DNA of 64,000 nucleotides from G965232465 sp965232465 (GCA_965232465.1 OZ246977.1:372001-436000); one strand, 5' to 3'; positions 17,881 through 26,991 are shown, counted from the stretch's first letter. The notes: generated from the letters alone by a model not told the origin. Numbers and translations are program-made.

Positions 17881-19094
17881 TTATCCAATTCCTGTTGCAT
17901 GATTTGTACCATTTTTTGCGTAATATAACCATCGGCAATCATATTATTTTGTGCCTGCCATATGCGAATCCCCTTAATGGTGTTGTCGCCAATGATACGG
18001 TCTATTTCCCCTGTATATAATCCCTGTTGTTGTAAATATTTTTGTACTATTTCAATGTGTGCCATATCGATACCCTTGTCATGGGCACTGGGTGTCCATG
18101 TCATGGGCGGATAATTCATAATTGCATTTGCCAATAAACCAATTGCAAATGCATATGAATCGGATCTGTTCCAATTTAAAATACGGCGGAAATTATTGTA
18201 TACCAAGAATTTCGGTCCCGTATATCCCTGGGGTATTAGCAAACTTGCCTGATGTTCATAATATGTATTTAAGGGGGTGCCATCCACATACATAATGCCC
18301 AATTGTTGCCAATCCGCCAAAGATTTTTGGGTATCATGCCCGACCAATTGCCAATCAAAGTTTTTAATGTCTTGGGGTAATTGTACTTCTTCACCCCATA
18401 TTTCTGTTTTTTCCCAGCCGATTTTTGATAAGAAATTGCCCGCACTATGGAAAAAATCCTTAGGATTATTAAACAAATCAATTTTGCCATCCCCATCCCC
18501 ATCCACCGCATAATTTACAAAAGTGGATGGCATAAACTGCATATTGCCAAATGCCCCCGCCCATGATCCTTTTATAGTGACATCGATATGTCCCTCTTGG
18601 ACAATCTGTAACGCATATAATAATTCTTGTTCAAAAAACTTTCTGCGACGGGTATCATATGCCAGGGTAACCAATGATTGCAACACGGGTTGTTTGCCTA
18701 AATATCCACCAAAATTGGTTTCCAATCCCCACAATGCCACCAAATATTGGGGTTGTACGCCATATATATCATAAATTTCATGTAAAATAGGAAGGTATTC
18801 TTGATATTTTACTTTTGCCCGTTGTATGCGCCGATATGTCACCGCCCCCTTGACATACATACCAAAAGTTTTTTTAAATTCCGCTTGATTGCGGTCTAAT
18901 TTAATAATAGCGGGTTGCGGCAAAAAAGGATAAAAGGCTGTTTGTAAGGTTTGTTCTGTAATACCTTGTTTTTTCGCCTGTATGGCAAAATCTTGTTGCC
19001 ACTGGGTAAAAGACTGGGTAAACGACGCCAAAGCCAATGAGGTTTTTGTCCCGAGAAGTAAAATACATAAAAATATAAATGTGTAAAATCTCAT
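17877..19094 (-). CDS. mltB: Lytic murein transglycosylase, MltB family
   Basis: From the ATG at 19094 the protein has 405 residues and begins MRFYTFIFLCILLLGTKTS, a clear secretion signal. An upstream in-frame ATG at 19157 would add 21 residues ahead of the signal and is less likely. The catalytic domain contains LVALWGLETNFGGYLG, with the active-site Glu, and GSWAGAFGNMQFMPST. A C-terminal peptidoglycan-binding type 1 domain (LYTGEIDRIIGDNTIKGI) ends the protein. The enzyme cleaves glycan strands to 1,6-anhydro ends. It heads the conserved cluster. Confidence 0.93.
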   Translation of the reverse strand: MRFYTFIFLCILLLGTKTSLALASFTQSFTQWQQDFAIQAKKQGITEQTLQTAFYPFLPQPAIIKLDRNQAEFKKTFGMYVKGAVTYRRIQRAKVKYQEYLPILHEIYDIYGVQPQYLVALWGLETNFGGYLGKQPVLQSLVTLAYDTRRRKFFEQELLYALQIVQEGHIDVTIKGSWAGAFGNMQFMPSTFVNYAVDGDGDGKIDLFNNPKDFFHSAGNFLSKIGWEKTEIWGEEVQLPQDIKNFDWQLVGHDTQKSLADWQQLGIMYVDGTPLNTYYEHQASLLIPQGYTGPKFLVYNNFRRILNWNRSDSYAFAIGLLANAIMNYPPMTWTPSAHDKGIDMAHIEIVQKYLQQQGLYTGEIDRIIGDNTIKGIRIWQAQNNMIADGYITQKMVQIMQQELDK

Positions 19095-19212
19095 ATAAAT
19101 GACGCATACTTTAAGATGATTCGATTCCGAGACATGGTACCATAATTTACCGACCATAGCAAGGTAAAAAACAGTTTTTACATGCGGTATATATTGTTAT
19201 TCTAAATGTATA

Positions 19213-20619
19213 TTATATGTTTTTTATACGATTTAATCCATTTAATGCTTGCAATCTGGATTGTTTTATATCGACGATTGGATAAGGGTATGTTTTGCCC
19301 AGTGTAATCCCCGCTGAATGTAATACCATCGGTGGTGTCGTATATGGGGCGTGGACATAATCGTTACTTAATGCGGAAAGTTCGGGAATAAAAGTACGAA
19401 TATATGTGCCATCGGGATCGAATTTCTGCCCTTGTGTTATAGGGTTAAAAATGCGGAAAAACGGGCTAGCATCCAAACCACAGCCCGCCACCCATTGCCA
19501 GCTGGCAGAATTGCTTGCCATATCCGCATCGCACAAGCAATCCCAAAACCATCGTTCCCCATGATGCCAATGTGTCATCAAATTTTTAACCAAAAATGAC
19601 CCCGCTATCATACGCACACGGTTGTGCATATATCCTGTTTGCCACAATTGGCGCATACCCGCATCCACCATGGGAATACCGGTCCTCCCCTGTTGCCATG
19701 CCTGAATATATTCTGTATTTGCCCCCCATGGAAAATGGTCAAACTTTGGCTTAATATTTTTTATGGGTAAATCAGGATGATAATACAATTGGTTATATGC
19801 AAATTCCCGCCATCCCAGCTCAGATAAAAATGTATCTTTGTGTTCACTTTCGGGCTGTTGCGATACCATGTGCCATAAATATCGCACTGATATTTCCCCA
19901 AAATGAATATGCGGTGCCAAACGGGAAGTTTGCGTTACAGATGGTATATCCCGCCCTTGTTTATATACAGGTAAAGCAGATTGTAAAAATATTTTAAATG
20001 CTTTGTGTGCTTGCGTTTCCCCCATTTTCCAATACTGCATAATGGTATTTGTATGCCACGCAGGATGGGTCGGTAATAACCGTAAATCTTCAATATGCGT
20101 ATGTTCTTTATGTGGGAATATGGATATATTTTTTGGCACAGGTAAGGGCATCGTTGGGGGCGATGCGTTTAAGCACCCCCGTTTATAAAATGGTGTAAAC
20201 ACTAAATAGGGCGTACCATCCGCTTTGGTAATTTGCCAAGGTTCCCATAACAATGTGCCATTGTAACTGGCTACCTGAACAGGTAAAATGCTTTTTAAAT
20301 ATGTGTCGCGTTGGATTTGCCAGGGTTCATAACATCGATTCCAATGTATCGATTGCACAGAATATTTGTTTGTTAAATCGGATAATATCTGTTGTGGATT
20401 GCCTGCAAATACAGACAGGCTGCCATGTAAACTTTTATTTAATGCTTGTAGGGCATGGTGTAGCCAAACCTTACTTGCACCCCCCATGGATTCAGTATCG
20501 TTTGGATTATATGTATCGTGTATATAAATTGGCAATATGTCGCCCATTTTACACGCATGATACAAGGCAGGATTATCCTGCAACCGTAAATCTTGACGAA
20601 ACCAAACGATATGTGCCAT
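19213..20619 (-). CDS. phrB: Deoxyribodipyrimidine photolyase
   Basis: 468 residues. The N-terminal antenna domain starts HIVWFRQDLRLQDNPAL. The C-terminal FAD-binding domain contains GRTGIPMVDAGMRQLWQTG, HNRVRMIAGSFLVK, and WQWVAGCGLDASPFFRIFNP, the class I CPD photolyase signature. It repairs UV-induced pyrimidine dimers using blue light. It lies 29 bases downstream of a short-chain dehydrogenase gene, a neighbour pair often seen for light- or stress-related proteins. Presence of photolyase implies at least occasional light exposure. Confidence 0.96.
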   Translation of the reverse strand: MAHIVWFRQDLRLQDNPALYHACKMGDILPIYIHDTYNPNDTESMGGASKVWLHHALQALNKSLHGSLSVFAGNPQQILSDLTNKYSVQSIHWNRCYEPWQIQRDTYLKSILPVQVASYNGTLLWEPWQITKADGTPYLVFTPFYKRGCLNASPPTMPLPVPKNISIFPHKEHTHIEDLRLLPTHPAWHTNTIMQYWKMGETQAHKAFKIFLQSALPVYKQGRDIPSVTQTSRLAPHIHFGEISVRYLWHMVSQQPESEHKDTFLSELGWREFAYNQLYYHPDLPIKNIKPKFDHFPWGANTEYIQAWQQGRTGIPMVDAGMRQLWQTGYMHNRVRMIAGSFLVKNLMTHWHHGERWFWDCLCDADMASNSASWQWVAGCGLDASPFFRIFNPITQGQKFDPDGTYIRTFIPELSALSNDYVHAPYTTPPMVLHSAGITLGKTYPYPIVDIKQSRLQALNGLNRIKNI

Positions 20620-20648
20620 ATGTGATATTCCTTATAATACATCTTACA

Positions 20649-21383
20649 TTATGGATATACTTCTGTACCATCCCAAGCAAAACATCGCCCTGTATCGATG
20701 GGGTTTAAACCATCCAGAACGGATATTAAATACTGTGCGGATTGGGATGGGGTGAATAATTTTCCCATGGGCACATTGGCTTGAAATGGTTTTGACAAAT
20801 TGCTGTCCACTGTACCGGGGTGCAATCCCACAACAATAGCCTGGGGGTGGGTACGGCTCATTTCAATGCTAAGCCCTTTTATCATCATATTTAGCCCCGC
20901 CTTAGAAGTGCGATACGCATACCACCCGCCCAAGCGGTTGTCGGATATACTGCCGACTCGTGCGGATAAGGCGGTAAATATCGCCCTGCTGTGTCGTCTT
21001 AAATATGGTAAAAAGTGTTTTGCCAACAACGATGGAACCACTGTATTTGCCATAAACAACGATTGCATATTGTGGGCGGATATATGCTTGATGGATTTTT
21101 CTGGTAATATCGTATCCATATGTAAAAGCCCTGTCGCTACAATAACCATATCCAGCATTCCTGCTTTGGTACTGTGTTGTACAGCATGGGCAATGGATGT
21201 TTCGTCCAAATAATCCATCATGTGATATATGACACCATCGACGGGATTTTGAACGGGGGTACGGCTAAACGCATATATGGTATGGTTCTGCTGGGCATAT
21301 GCGTATATAAACGCATGTCCCAACGCCCCATTGGCACCAATAATGGCTATGTTTTTTGTTGCATACCGCATTGTTTTATACAT
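20649..21383 (-). CDS. Short-chain dehydrogenase/reductase (CsgA-like)
   Basis: 244 residues. The nucleotide-binding motif IIGANGALGHAF, an Asp in the MMDYLDE region, and the catalytic YRTSK (GGWYAYRTSKAGLNMM) identify a classical short-chain dehydrogenase. The GLHPGTVDSNLSKPF segment is usual in the CsgA/YciK-like group next to photolyase genes. Substrate unknown. It is divergent from the carboxymuconolactone decarboxylase-like gene and probably shares an operon with phrB. Confidence 0.88.
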   Translation of the reverse strand: MYKTMRYATKNIAIIGANGALGHAFIYAYAQQNHTIYAFSRTPVQNPVDGVIYHMMDYLDETSIAHAVQHSTKAGMLDMVIVATGLLHMDTILPEKSIKHISAHNMQSLFMANTVVPSLLAKHFLPYLRRHSRAIFTALSARVGSISDNRLGGWYAYRTSKAGLNMMIKGLSIEMSRTHPQAIVVGLHPGTVDSNLSKPFQANVPMGKLFTPSQSAQYLISVLDGLNPIDTGRCFAWDGTEVYP

Positions 21384-21435
21384 TTTATATGTTTCTGATA
21401 TTGATATACACTATATTTAGTCCATATATCAAATA

Positions 21436-21464
21436 TTGACACACATACATTTATATGGTATTAT
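21436..21464 (+). promoter_or_regulatory. Sigma-70 type promoter for the CMD-like gene
   Basis: TTGACA at 21436-21441 and TATTAT at 21459-21464 are separated by exactly 17 bases. It lies about 107 bases before the start of the downstream gene. The -35 hexamer is a perfect consensus match. Confidence 0.7.
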
Positions 21465-21570
21465 ATATCATAATCATTGTTATGGAAATATTTTATCATA
21501 TATTGATACACATAATATGTACATATATTACAAATAATAATCCTCATAGAGATAAAGAAAGGAAAATCCT

Positions 21571-22128
21571 ATGTTTACATACCATGAAATCGATACGGCA
21601 CCAGAACAATCAAAAGCCTTAATGGAAAAATCTGCGGCAAGTTTTGGCAGAGTCCCGGATATGCATAAAATCTTAGCCGAAGCCCCCGCCGCATATGAGG
21701 CGTACTTAACGACTATGGAATTATTTGGCAAAAAAAGTACTTTTGATGCCACGGAGCAACAAGTCGTGTTTATGACCATGAATTTTGAAAACAAGTGCCA
21801 TTACTGTATACCGGGGCATACTATATTGATGAAAATGCAAAAAATATCCGATGATATTATCGAAGCATTACGGGAAGGCACCCCATTAGCTGATACAAAA
21901 TTAGAAGCATTACGCACATATACCAAAGCGATTATCCAAACCCGTGGACGGATTGGCGAAGAGGGTTTACAAGCGTTCTTAGATGCTGGATACACCAAAC
22001 GCCAAGCATTGGAAGTATTGGTGGGGATTGCTGCTAAGACCATTTCGAATTTCACCAATGCCCTTGCCAACACCCGCCTGAATGAAGTGGTGGAACAATA
22101 CGCCTGGACACACCCAGACGACAGATAA
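21571..22128 (+). CDS. Carboxymuconolactone decarboxylase/AhpD-like protein
   Basis: 185 residues, all helical in appearance. The motif NKCHYCIPGHT has the CxxC-xxx-H arrangement of the AhpD-like peroxidase branch of the CMD family, with the expected upstream Glu (VVFMTMNFENKC). Such proteins act in peroxide or thiol redox chemistry, or in decarboxylation; the exact reaction here is unknown. AAAGAAAGGA lies just ahead of the ATG. It stands alone between a consensus promoter and a strong terminator. Confidence 0.85.
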   Translation: MFTYHEIDTAPEQSKALMEKSAASFGRVPDMHKILAEAPAAYEAYLTTMELFGKKSTFDATEQQVVFMTMNFENKCHYCIPGHTILMKMQKISDDIIEALREGTPLADTKLEALRTYTKAIIQTRGRIGEEGLQAFLDAGYTKRQALEVLVGIAAKTISNFTNALANTRLNEVVEQYAWTHPDDR

Positions 22129-22144
22129 TTTTTTGTAAAATAAT

Positions 22145-22171
22145 AAAGCCACCTTGTTATAAGGTGGCTTT
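22145..22171. terminator. Bidirectional intrinsic terminator
   Basis: AAAGCCACCTT, loop GTTAT, AAGGTGGCTTT gives an 11-bp stem, ending the CMD-like gene on the plus strand and the tRNA-Ser transcript on the minus strand. Confidence 0.85.
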
Positions 22172-22177
22172 GGTATA

Positions 22178-22265
22178 TGGCGGAGAGAGTGGGATTCGAA
22201 CCCACGGAGGTGTGACCCTCGCCGGTTTTCAAGACCGGTACCTTAAACCGCTCAGACATCTCTCC
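22178..22265 (-). tRNA. tRNA-Ser (anticodon UGA)
   Basis: On the minus strand an 88-base sequence starts GGAGAGATGTCTGAGCGGT and ends GTGGGTTCGAATCCCAC, acceptor strand and an encoded CCA. The anticodon loop CTTGAAA sits on a 5-bp stem (CCGGT/ACCGG), and a long variable arm (CGAGGG to CCTC) is present, as expected for serine tRNA. The accessory region begins just beyond its 5' end. Confidence 0.97.
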
Positions 22266-22344
22266 TTAAAAAATCAATAACAGCTTAATTTTATATATGT
22301 ACTTAAAAATATATCATTTATCAAGTGTTTTTTTAAATTTTTTT

Positions 22345-22635
22345 GGGCTGACATAGATACCTACGCCTCTCTTTCGGTATGATGCTGATTTTCCTGGACT
22401 TTGTGCAATAAATATGGGAATTATATACTTTACTTCGTGATTATTTTATGATAATTCTGTTTTGTATGATGTTATTTCAAATGATAGAGATTTTACAAAG
22501 GAGATTGATTTTTTAATTAGGTAGTGAACTCATAAAAAGTATTGCCTTATGATTTAAGATGTGATTCACTCATTTCTTAAATCCATAGATAACATTATAA
22601 TTCATTTTTGGAAAGTTATCTAAGTCAGCAGCCCC
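22345..22635. mobile_element. Decayed miniature element or IS relic with inverted ends
   Basis: About 291 bases bounded by GGGCTGACATAGATACCT on the left and, inverted on the right, GGGGCTGCTGACTTAGATAA. The two ends align with one 3-base insertion, and the same end also occurs at 8551-8575. The interior has no open frame of note and is AT-rich. It could be a miniature inverted-repeat element or a deleted insertion sequence; I cannot name the family. Confidence 0.45.
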
Positions 22636-22825
22636 AATTAGATTTATAATTGAATCCTCCCAACAGATTTTTGGCTTATAAAAATCGCTCGTATAATTGC
22701 ATCCATTTTTTGCTGTTCGATTGCGTCCTTACAATTTAATAAAATTTTTTTGCATTTTAAGATATCAATAATTGACTGCCCCCCATTATTCGGCTTCTTT
22801 TGAAGAGTAGCAGTTTATTGGTATA
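22636..22825. other. AT-rich non-coding stretch
   Basis: Between the decayed element and the IS407-type relic. No gene, hairpin or promoter I can support. Confidence 0.4.
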
Positions 22826-22975
22826 CTGTCAATGATATTTTTCATGTAGTGTAGCGGAATGATGAATATCATTGGCAATGGTGGGGGGGGTGCACTGGGG
22901 ATTTGCATTCCATGCACTGTGTGGGCGGATGTAGTTAGAAGTGGACCCCATTGTTTGGACCATTAACCATTAAAG

Positions 22976-23836
22976 TTAAGATAGACTTTTTTGGTTAATT
23001 TGCTGTTTATTTTGATATGGAAGCGGTGTAGCTGTAAGCGGAACCGCTTTTATATCGAAATGCATTGTATAGGTTTCATTTGGGGTTTGCAAGCCAAATT
23101 TTGTGTGGGGTCTGTGGGCATTGTAAAACTGTATCCAATCCCTTATGTCCTGCTGTGCCTGTGTGCCATTGACAAAGTCCCTTAGATACACACATTCATA
23201 CTTCAAGCTCCGCCATAACCGTTCTATAAACACATTGTCTTTCCATGCCCCCTTGCCGTCCATGGATATTTTAATGCCATTGGCTTTTAATATATCCGTA
23301 AACGCTGTTGCTGTAAACTGGCTTCCCTGATCCGTATTCAATATATCGGGCTTAGGGTAAGTGTATAATGCGTCTTCTAGGGCTTCAATACAGAACCCAG
23401 TATCCAATGTATTGGATAATCGCCACGATAGTACTTTACGGCTGTACCAGTCCATAATGGCGACCAAATACATGTACCCCTTGTGGATGGGAATATAGGT
23501 AATGTCTGTACACCAAACTTGATTAACCCTGTTTACTGTTACATTCCTCAGCAAATAAGGATATACCTTGTGGGCACGGTCTGGAATGCTGGTATTAGGC
23601 TTTGGATATATGGCTTTTAAACCCATAAGTTTCATAAGCCTAGAAATCCGTTTCCTGTTTACTTTATAGCCTGACTTTTGCAAGTATTTAGTCATCCTAC
23701 GGCACCCATAAAATGGCCACTTGACAAATGCTTTGCGTATCAAATCCATCATATCTTTGTTTTCCATGCTTGCCTCCTTTGCTTTATAATATACACTACT
23801 GCGGTTTATACCTAGTAATGCACATGTCCGCCTCAT
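22976..23836 (-). CDS. IS3-family transposase OrfB (copy 1)
   Basis: 286 residues with the HTH_21-type start (MRRTCALLGINRSSVYYKAK) and an rve integrase core. The DDE residues are Asp in CTDITYIP, Asp in LNTDQGSQF and Glu in NVFIERLWRS, all intact. Identical in protein sequence to the OrfB of the second copy. It is likely made as an OrfAB fusion by -1 frameshifting at 23911-23917 (minus strand). Confidence 0.95.
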   Translation of the reverse strand: MRRTCALLGINRSSVYYKAKEASMENKDMMDLIRKAFVKWPFYGCRRMTKYLQKSGYKVNRKRISRLMKLMGLKAIYPKPNTSIPDRAHKVYPYLLRNVTVNRVNQVWCTDITYIPIHKGYMYLVAIMDWYSRKVLSWRLSNTLDTGFCIEALEDALYTYPKPDILNTDQGSQFTATAFTDILKANGIKISMDGKGAWKDNVFIERLWRSLKYECVYLRDFVNGTQAQQDIRDWIQFYNAHRPHTKFGLQTPNETYTMHFDIKAVPLTATPLPYQNKQQINQKSLS

Positions 23837-23838
23837 GC

Positions 23839-24174
23839 TTATTTGCGGTTCTTGTACAGCTGAGATAAAAGATTTTCGCTCCCCAGACCCAAGGCGTCTG
23901 AGGCATCTGCTAAAAAATCCCGTTCCACTGTAAGTTTACCAATCTTAGTATGAAGCATATTTATCTGTGCTTGAGTATCCACCTGTTGGCGTACTAGATT
24001 ACCCGAAAATCCATCCTCTATGGATTGCAAAGCCTCCTTCTTCCAGCGGGTAATAACTGAACTATGGACACCATAAATGGACGATAACTCAGATATGGAA
24101 ATATCTTCACGTAACGCATGACGAACTACTTTCGCCTTGAATTTTGCTGTGTAATTTTTACGATTTCTAATCAT
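23839..24174 (-). CDS. IS3-family transposase OrfA (copy 1)
   Basis: 111 residues: an N-terminal helix-turn-helix (ISELSSIYGVHSSVITRWKK) and a C-terminal leucine-zipper-like helix. It differs from the OrfA of copy 2 by one residue (Ile versus Val in ALREDxSISELSS). OrfA binds the IS ends and regulates transposition. The heptamer T TTT TTA lies in frame near the end, for -1 frameshifting into OrfB. Confidence 0.93.
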   Translation of the reverse strand: MIRNRKNYTAKFKAKVVRHALREDISISELSSIYGVHSSVITRWKKEALQSIEDGFSGNLVRQQVDTQAQINMLHTKIGKLTVERDFLADASDALGLGSENLLSQLYKNRK

Positions 24175-24360
24175 TTTGATTTTACTCCTTGTGTTGTGTA
24201 AAATCTATCTTAACATATGGTCTAGTTTTTGGGGACCATTTCTGTTGTATTTGTACCGCCAATTATTTGTGATTGCACGGGCTTCTGTTAAAGTATCAAA
24301 TATCTCCATGTTCAGATATTCATCCTGTCATTAAAACTTTCATTATAGCCATTAAGAAGT

Positions 24361-24441
24361 TGTAATTATACGAGCAATTTATAGGGGCAATGTCAGCAGC
24401 ATAGGTGCGGGCATCTGGCGATTGCCCAAAGGATTGGTGGT
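24361..24441. other. Leader of the restriction-modification operon
   Basis: Short stretch between the IS407 relic and the first methylase. It carries the ribosome binding site AAAGGA. The promoter is not obvious and could lie in or be supplied by the adjacent relic. Confidence 0.35.
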
Positions 24442-25242
24442 ATGAAACCATTTTTAAAGTGGGCAGGGGGAAAATATCGGGTATTACCCTATATTTTGCC
24501 CCACTTATCACAGGGCAACAGATATGTCGAGCCCTTTGCTGGATCGGGTGCGGTGGCTTTGAATACAGATACCACAGATTTCGTGGTATCAGACAGCAAT
24601 TCGGATTTAATAAACTTATACAAAACTGTTATTGCCCAAACAGACCTATTTTCACAGGCCATAAAAGAAATATGCACTGCTGAAAACAATACCCCCGAAC
24701 GATTTTACCATCTACGACATGCTTTTAACACCACCAACGACAGATTTTTAAAAGCCGTATTGTTTGTATATTTAAATCGGCATGGATTTAATGGATTATG
24801 TCGGTATAACCGCTCAGGGGGTTTTAATGTCCCCTTTGGCAAGTATAAAAAACCGTATATTCCCATTAAAGAGATTACACATTTTGCGGACAAGTTACAA
24901 CATGCTGTATTTATTGCCCAAGATTTTCGTAAAACATTTGAACAAGTGCAAGCGGGCGATATTGTGTACTGTGATCCACCATACGCCCCGTTATCCGCAA
25001 CCGCCAATTTTACCGCTTATGATACACAAGGCTTTAGTGTGCAAGACCAATGGGATTTGGTGCATTGTGCCATTCGTGCCCAGCAAAAGGGAGCAAAAGT
25101 ATATATTTCAAATAACGACACACCCTTAACACAGACCATATACAAACACGGCCGCATTGTATCGTTTGAAACAAGCCGTGTTATCAGTGCCAATGCCACC
25201 AGCCGTGGTAAAGTAAAAGAGATACTGGTCATATATGACTGA
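24442..25242 (+). CDS. DNA adenine methylase, Dam/DpnM type (GATC)
   Basis: 266 residues. The order of motifs is that of alpha-class adenine methylases: FLKWAGGKYRVLPYI at the start, AdoMet motif VEPFAGSGAVAL near residue 30, and catalytic CDPPYAPLS near residue 175. Together with the next two genes this matches the DpnII system, where it methylates adenine in double-stranded GATC to protect host DNA. AAAGGA precedes the ATG. The stop overlaps the next gene by 8 bases. Confidence 0.94.
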   Translation: MKPFLKWAGGKYRVLPYILPHLSQGNRYVEPFAGSGAVALNTDTTDFVVSDSNSDLINLYKTVIAQTDLFSQAIKEICTAENNTPERFYHLRHAFNTTNDRFLKAVLFVYLNRHGFNGLCRYNRSGGFNVPFGKYKKPYIPIKEITHFADKLQHAVFIAQDFRKTFEQVQAGDIVYCDPPYAPLSATANFTAYDTQGFSVQDQWDLVHCAIRAQQKGAKVYISNNDTPLTQTIYKHGRIVSFETSRVISANATSRGKVKEILVIYD

Positions 25243-26014
25243 TATTTATTATTCTTGTGCAGGCATTCGATTATACTTAGGGGATTGTTTGGAAATCTTA
25301 CCTACCTTACCCCCTGAACGAATCGACATGATATTTGCCGATCCCCCGTATATGCTGTCGAATGATGGGTTTAGTTGCCATGCGGGTAAAAGGGTCAGTG
25401 TCAACAAAGGCGATTGGGATAAATCACAAGGTATCTTGAGTGATTTTATATTTCATGAAAATTGGATAAAACAGTGTCGTAGGGTGTTAAAATCCGATGG
25501 GACTATATGGATAAGTGGCACCTATCACAGTATATATGCCTGTGGATATGCTCTGCAAAAGAATGATTTTCATATATTAAATGATATTTCATGGTTTAAG
25601 CCGAACGCATCGCCCAATTTGTCCAGACGGTTTTTTACCGCTTCACATGAAACATTGATATGGGCAAGGTCAAGCAAACAAGGTAAACATACTTTTCATT
25701 ATGACAGTATGCGAAATGGGATTTTTGCGGGTGATATATTAAAAAAACCCAATAAACAAATGCGGTCTGTGTGGTCTATACCGCATACGCCCCCATCGGA
25801 AAAAATCCATGGCAAGCACCCGACCCAAAAGCCGATAAAACTATTACACCGCATTATCACCGCCAGCACCAATGAAAACGACCTAATATTAGACCCGTTT
25901 TGTGGCAGTGGCACCACTGGTGTAGTTGCAAAGCACTTAAACCGTCGATTTGTTGGCATAGATAGTGTCCCGGAGTTTTTGGATATAACCAAAAACAGAA
26001 TAAAAAATACATAA
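25235..26014 (+). CDS. DNA adenine methylase, DpnA type (second methylase)
   Basis: 259 residues. Catalytic motif ADPPYMLSN lies near residue 35 and the AdoMet motif DPFCGSGTTG near residue 225, the reversed order of beta-class enzymes. The segment between holds the target recognition region. DpnA-type enzymes methylate GATC also in single-stranded DNA, protecting incoming plasmid DNA during transformation. Overlaps the Dam-type gene by 8 bases and is followed by the nuclease gene 2 bases later. Confidence 0.93.
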   Translation: MTDIYYSCAGIRLYLGDCLEILPTLPPERIDMIFADPPYMLSNDGFSCHAGKRVSVNKGDWDKSQGILSDFIFHENWIKQCRRVLKSDGTIWISGTYHSIYACGYALQKNDFHILNDISWFKPNASPNLSRRFFTASHETLIWARSSKQGKHTFHYDSMRNGIFAGDILKKPNKQMRSVWSIPHTPPSEKIHGKHPTQKPIKLLHRIITASTNENDLILDPFCGSGTTGVVAKHLNRRFVGIDSVPEFLDITKNRIKNT

Positions 26015-26016
26015 TA

Positions 26017-26895
26017 ATGAATATAAACGATAAAGAGTTTAAAAATATTATGGACACCTTACAGGAAACTATTGTTGGGTGGGATTATTATGTAAATTGG
26101 GCAAAAGTTTTGGGCAATTATGAAAAAATCAAAGTTCCTTTAAACATTCTTAACAGCCTTATAGGTTCACAAAAGATAGAACAAGATGCTAAGGATATAT
26201 TTATAAAATACCCCGAAGTAATTGAAGTCCTACCTGTGCTAATCGCAGTTCGGGATACAAAGTTAAAAACATGTATTTCCATAGAAACAATGAAAGTGGA
26301 TACCCTTACTTTTGATTCCAAAACCTTTGATCTGAAACAAGTCGATAAATATGTTAATTTTTTACAAATATCAGGACTAGCAAATTTATTTCGGGACAGA
26401 AAAATAAAAAGTATTCCAGATTATATAATCGGTGTTGAGATCGGATTGGATTCGAATGGACGAAAAAATCGTGGCGGACAAAAAATGGAACACATTATTT
26501 CCGATTTTTTGCAAAGCAAGCAACACCAATTCAATTTTGAATATATAGAACAGGCTACCCAAAAGAGCATAAAAGAAGAATGGGGAATTGATATTCAAAT
26601 GGATAAATCAAACAGACGCATTGATTTTGCCATTTTCAAAGATGGTATTGTATATTTGCTAGAAGCAAATTTTTATGGTGGGGGTGGTTCAAAATTAAAG
26701 TCAACAGCAACAGAATATATAGAAATATCCAACAGGTTTTCAAAAGACCCCAATGTTAAATATGGCTGGGTAACCGATGGATATGGATGGTATACAGCCG
26801 AGAAACCATTAAGAGAATTTTTTGATACCAACAATAACCTTATGAACTTACATATTCTCAAAAATGGCGGATTAGAAAAGTTTTTGAATAGCTAA
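26017..26895 (+). CDS. Type II restriction endonuclease, DpnII family
   Basis: 292 residues. It resembles DpnII along its length: the VGWDYYVNWAKV and ILNSLIGSQKIEQDA region near the start, GVEIGLDSNGRKNRGGQKME in the middle, and the catalytic RIDFAIF ... LLEANFYGGGGSKL region (PD-(D/E)xK-like: Asp then E-x-N). GWVTDGYGWYTAEKPLRE near the end is also shared. It cuts unmethylated GATC. All motifs appear intact, so the three-gene system is probably active. Confidence 0.94.
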   Translation: MNINDKEFKNIMDTLQETIVGWDYYVNWAKVLGNYEKIKVPLNILNSLIGSQKIEQDAKDIFIKYPEVIEVLPVLIAVRDTKLKTCISIETMKVDTLTFDSKTFDLKQVDKYVNFLQISGLANLFRDRKIKSIPDYIIGVEIGLDSNGRKNRGGQKMEHIISDFLQSKQHQFNFEYIEQATQKSIKEEWGIDIQMDKSNRRIDFAIFKDGIVYLLEANFYGGGGSKLKSTATEYIEISNRFSKDPNVKYGWVTDGYGWYTAEKPLREFFDTNNNLMNLHILKNGGLEKFLNS

Positions 26896-26991
26896 CCGAA
26901 TATCCACCCCAAACACTTTAAAAGTTGCCCCAAGAGAGAGCAAAAGTATATATATTAAATCACGATATACCCCCCATATGGGTGTTATATA

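Larger units (their letters stand above)
22937..24243 (-). mobile_element. IS3-family insertion sequence, copy 1
   Basis: 1,307 bases. The ends AGAAGTGGACCCCA and, inverted, AGAAATGGTCCCCA form imperfect terminal repeats, followed inside both by GACCAT and TTAAGATAGA. It is flanked on both sides by GTT, a 3-bp target duplication as expected for many IS3-family elements. It encodes OrfA and OrfB in a -1 relationship. A near-identical copy of the same length sits at 52826-54132, so both insertions are recent. Confidence 0.95.
22826..24360 (-). pseudogene. IS407-group transposase relic, split by an IS3-family insertion
   Basis: The two flanks of the intact element (22826-22936 and 24247-24360) together match the end of the transposase gene of the IS407-group element at 54460-55740, in the opposite orientation. 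Recognisable blocks encode the NxYNESFN, EIFDTLTEA and NDI-end parts of OrfB. Many substitutions and small indels show it is old. Only the C-terminal third is present, so it was already truncated before the later insertion. Confidence 0.75.

Noticed and set aside
22801..22936. G-run of eight bases as a possible phase-variable tract
   Set aside because: It lies inside a dead transposase relic and controls nothing visible.
22178..26895. Integrative island inserted at tRNA-Ser
   Set aside because: No integrase gene and no repeated tRNA end were found; the patch is better explained by IS activity and acquisition of the methylase-nuclease genes.
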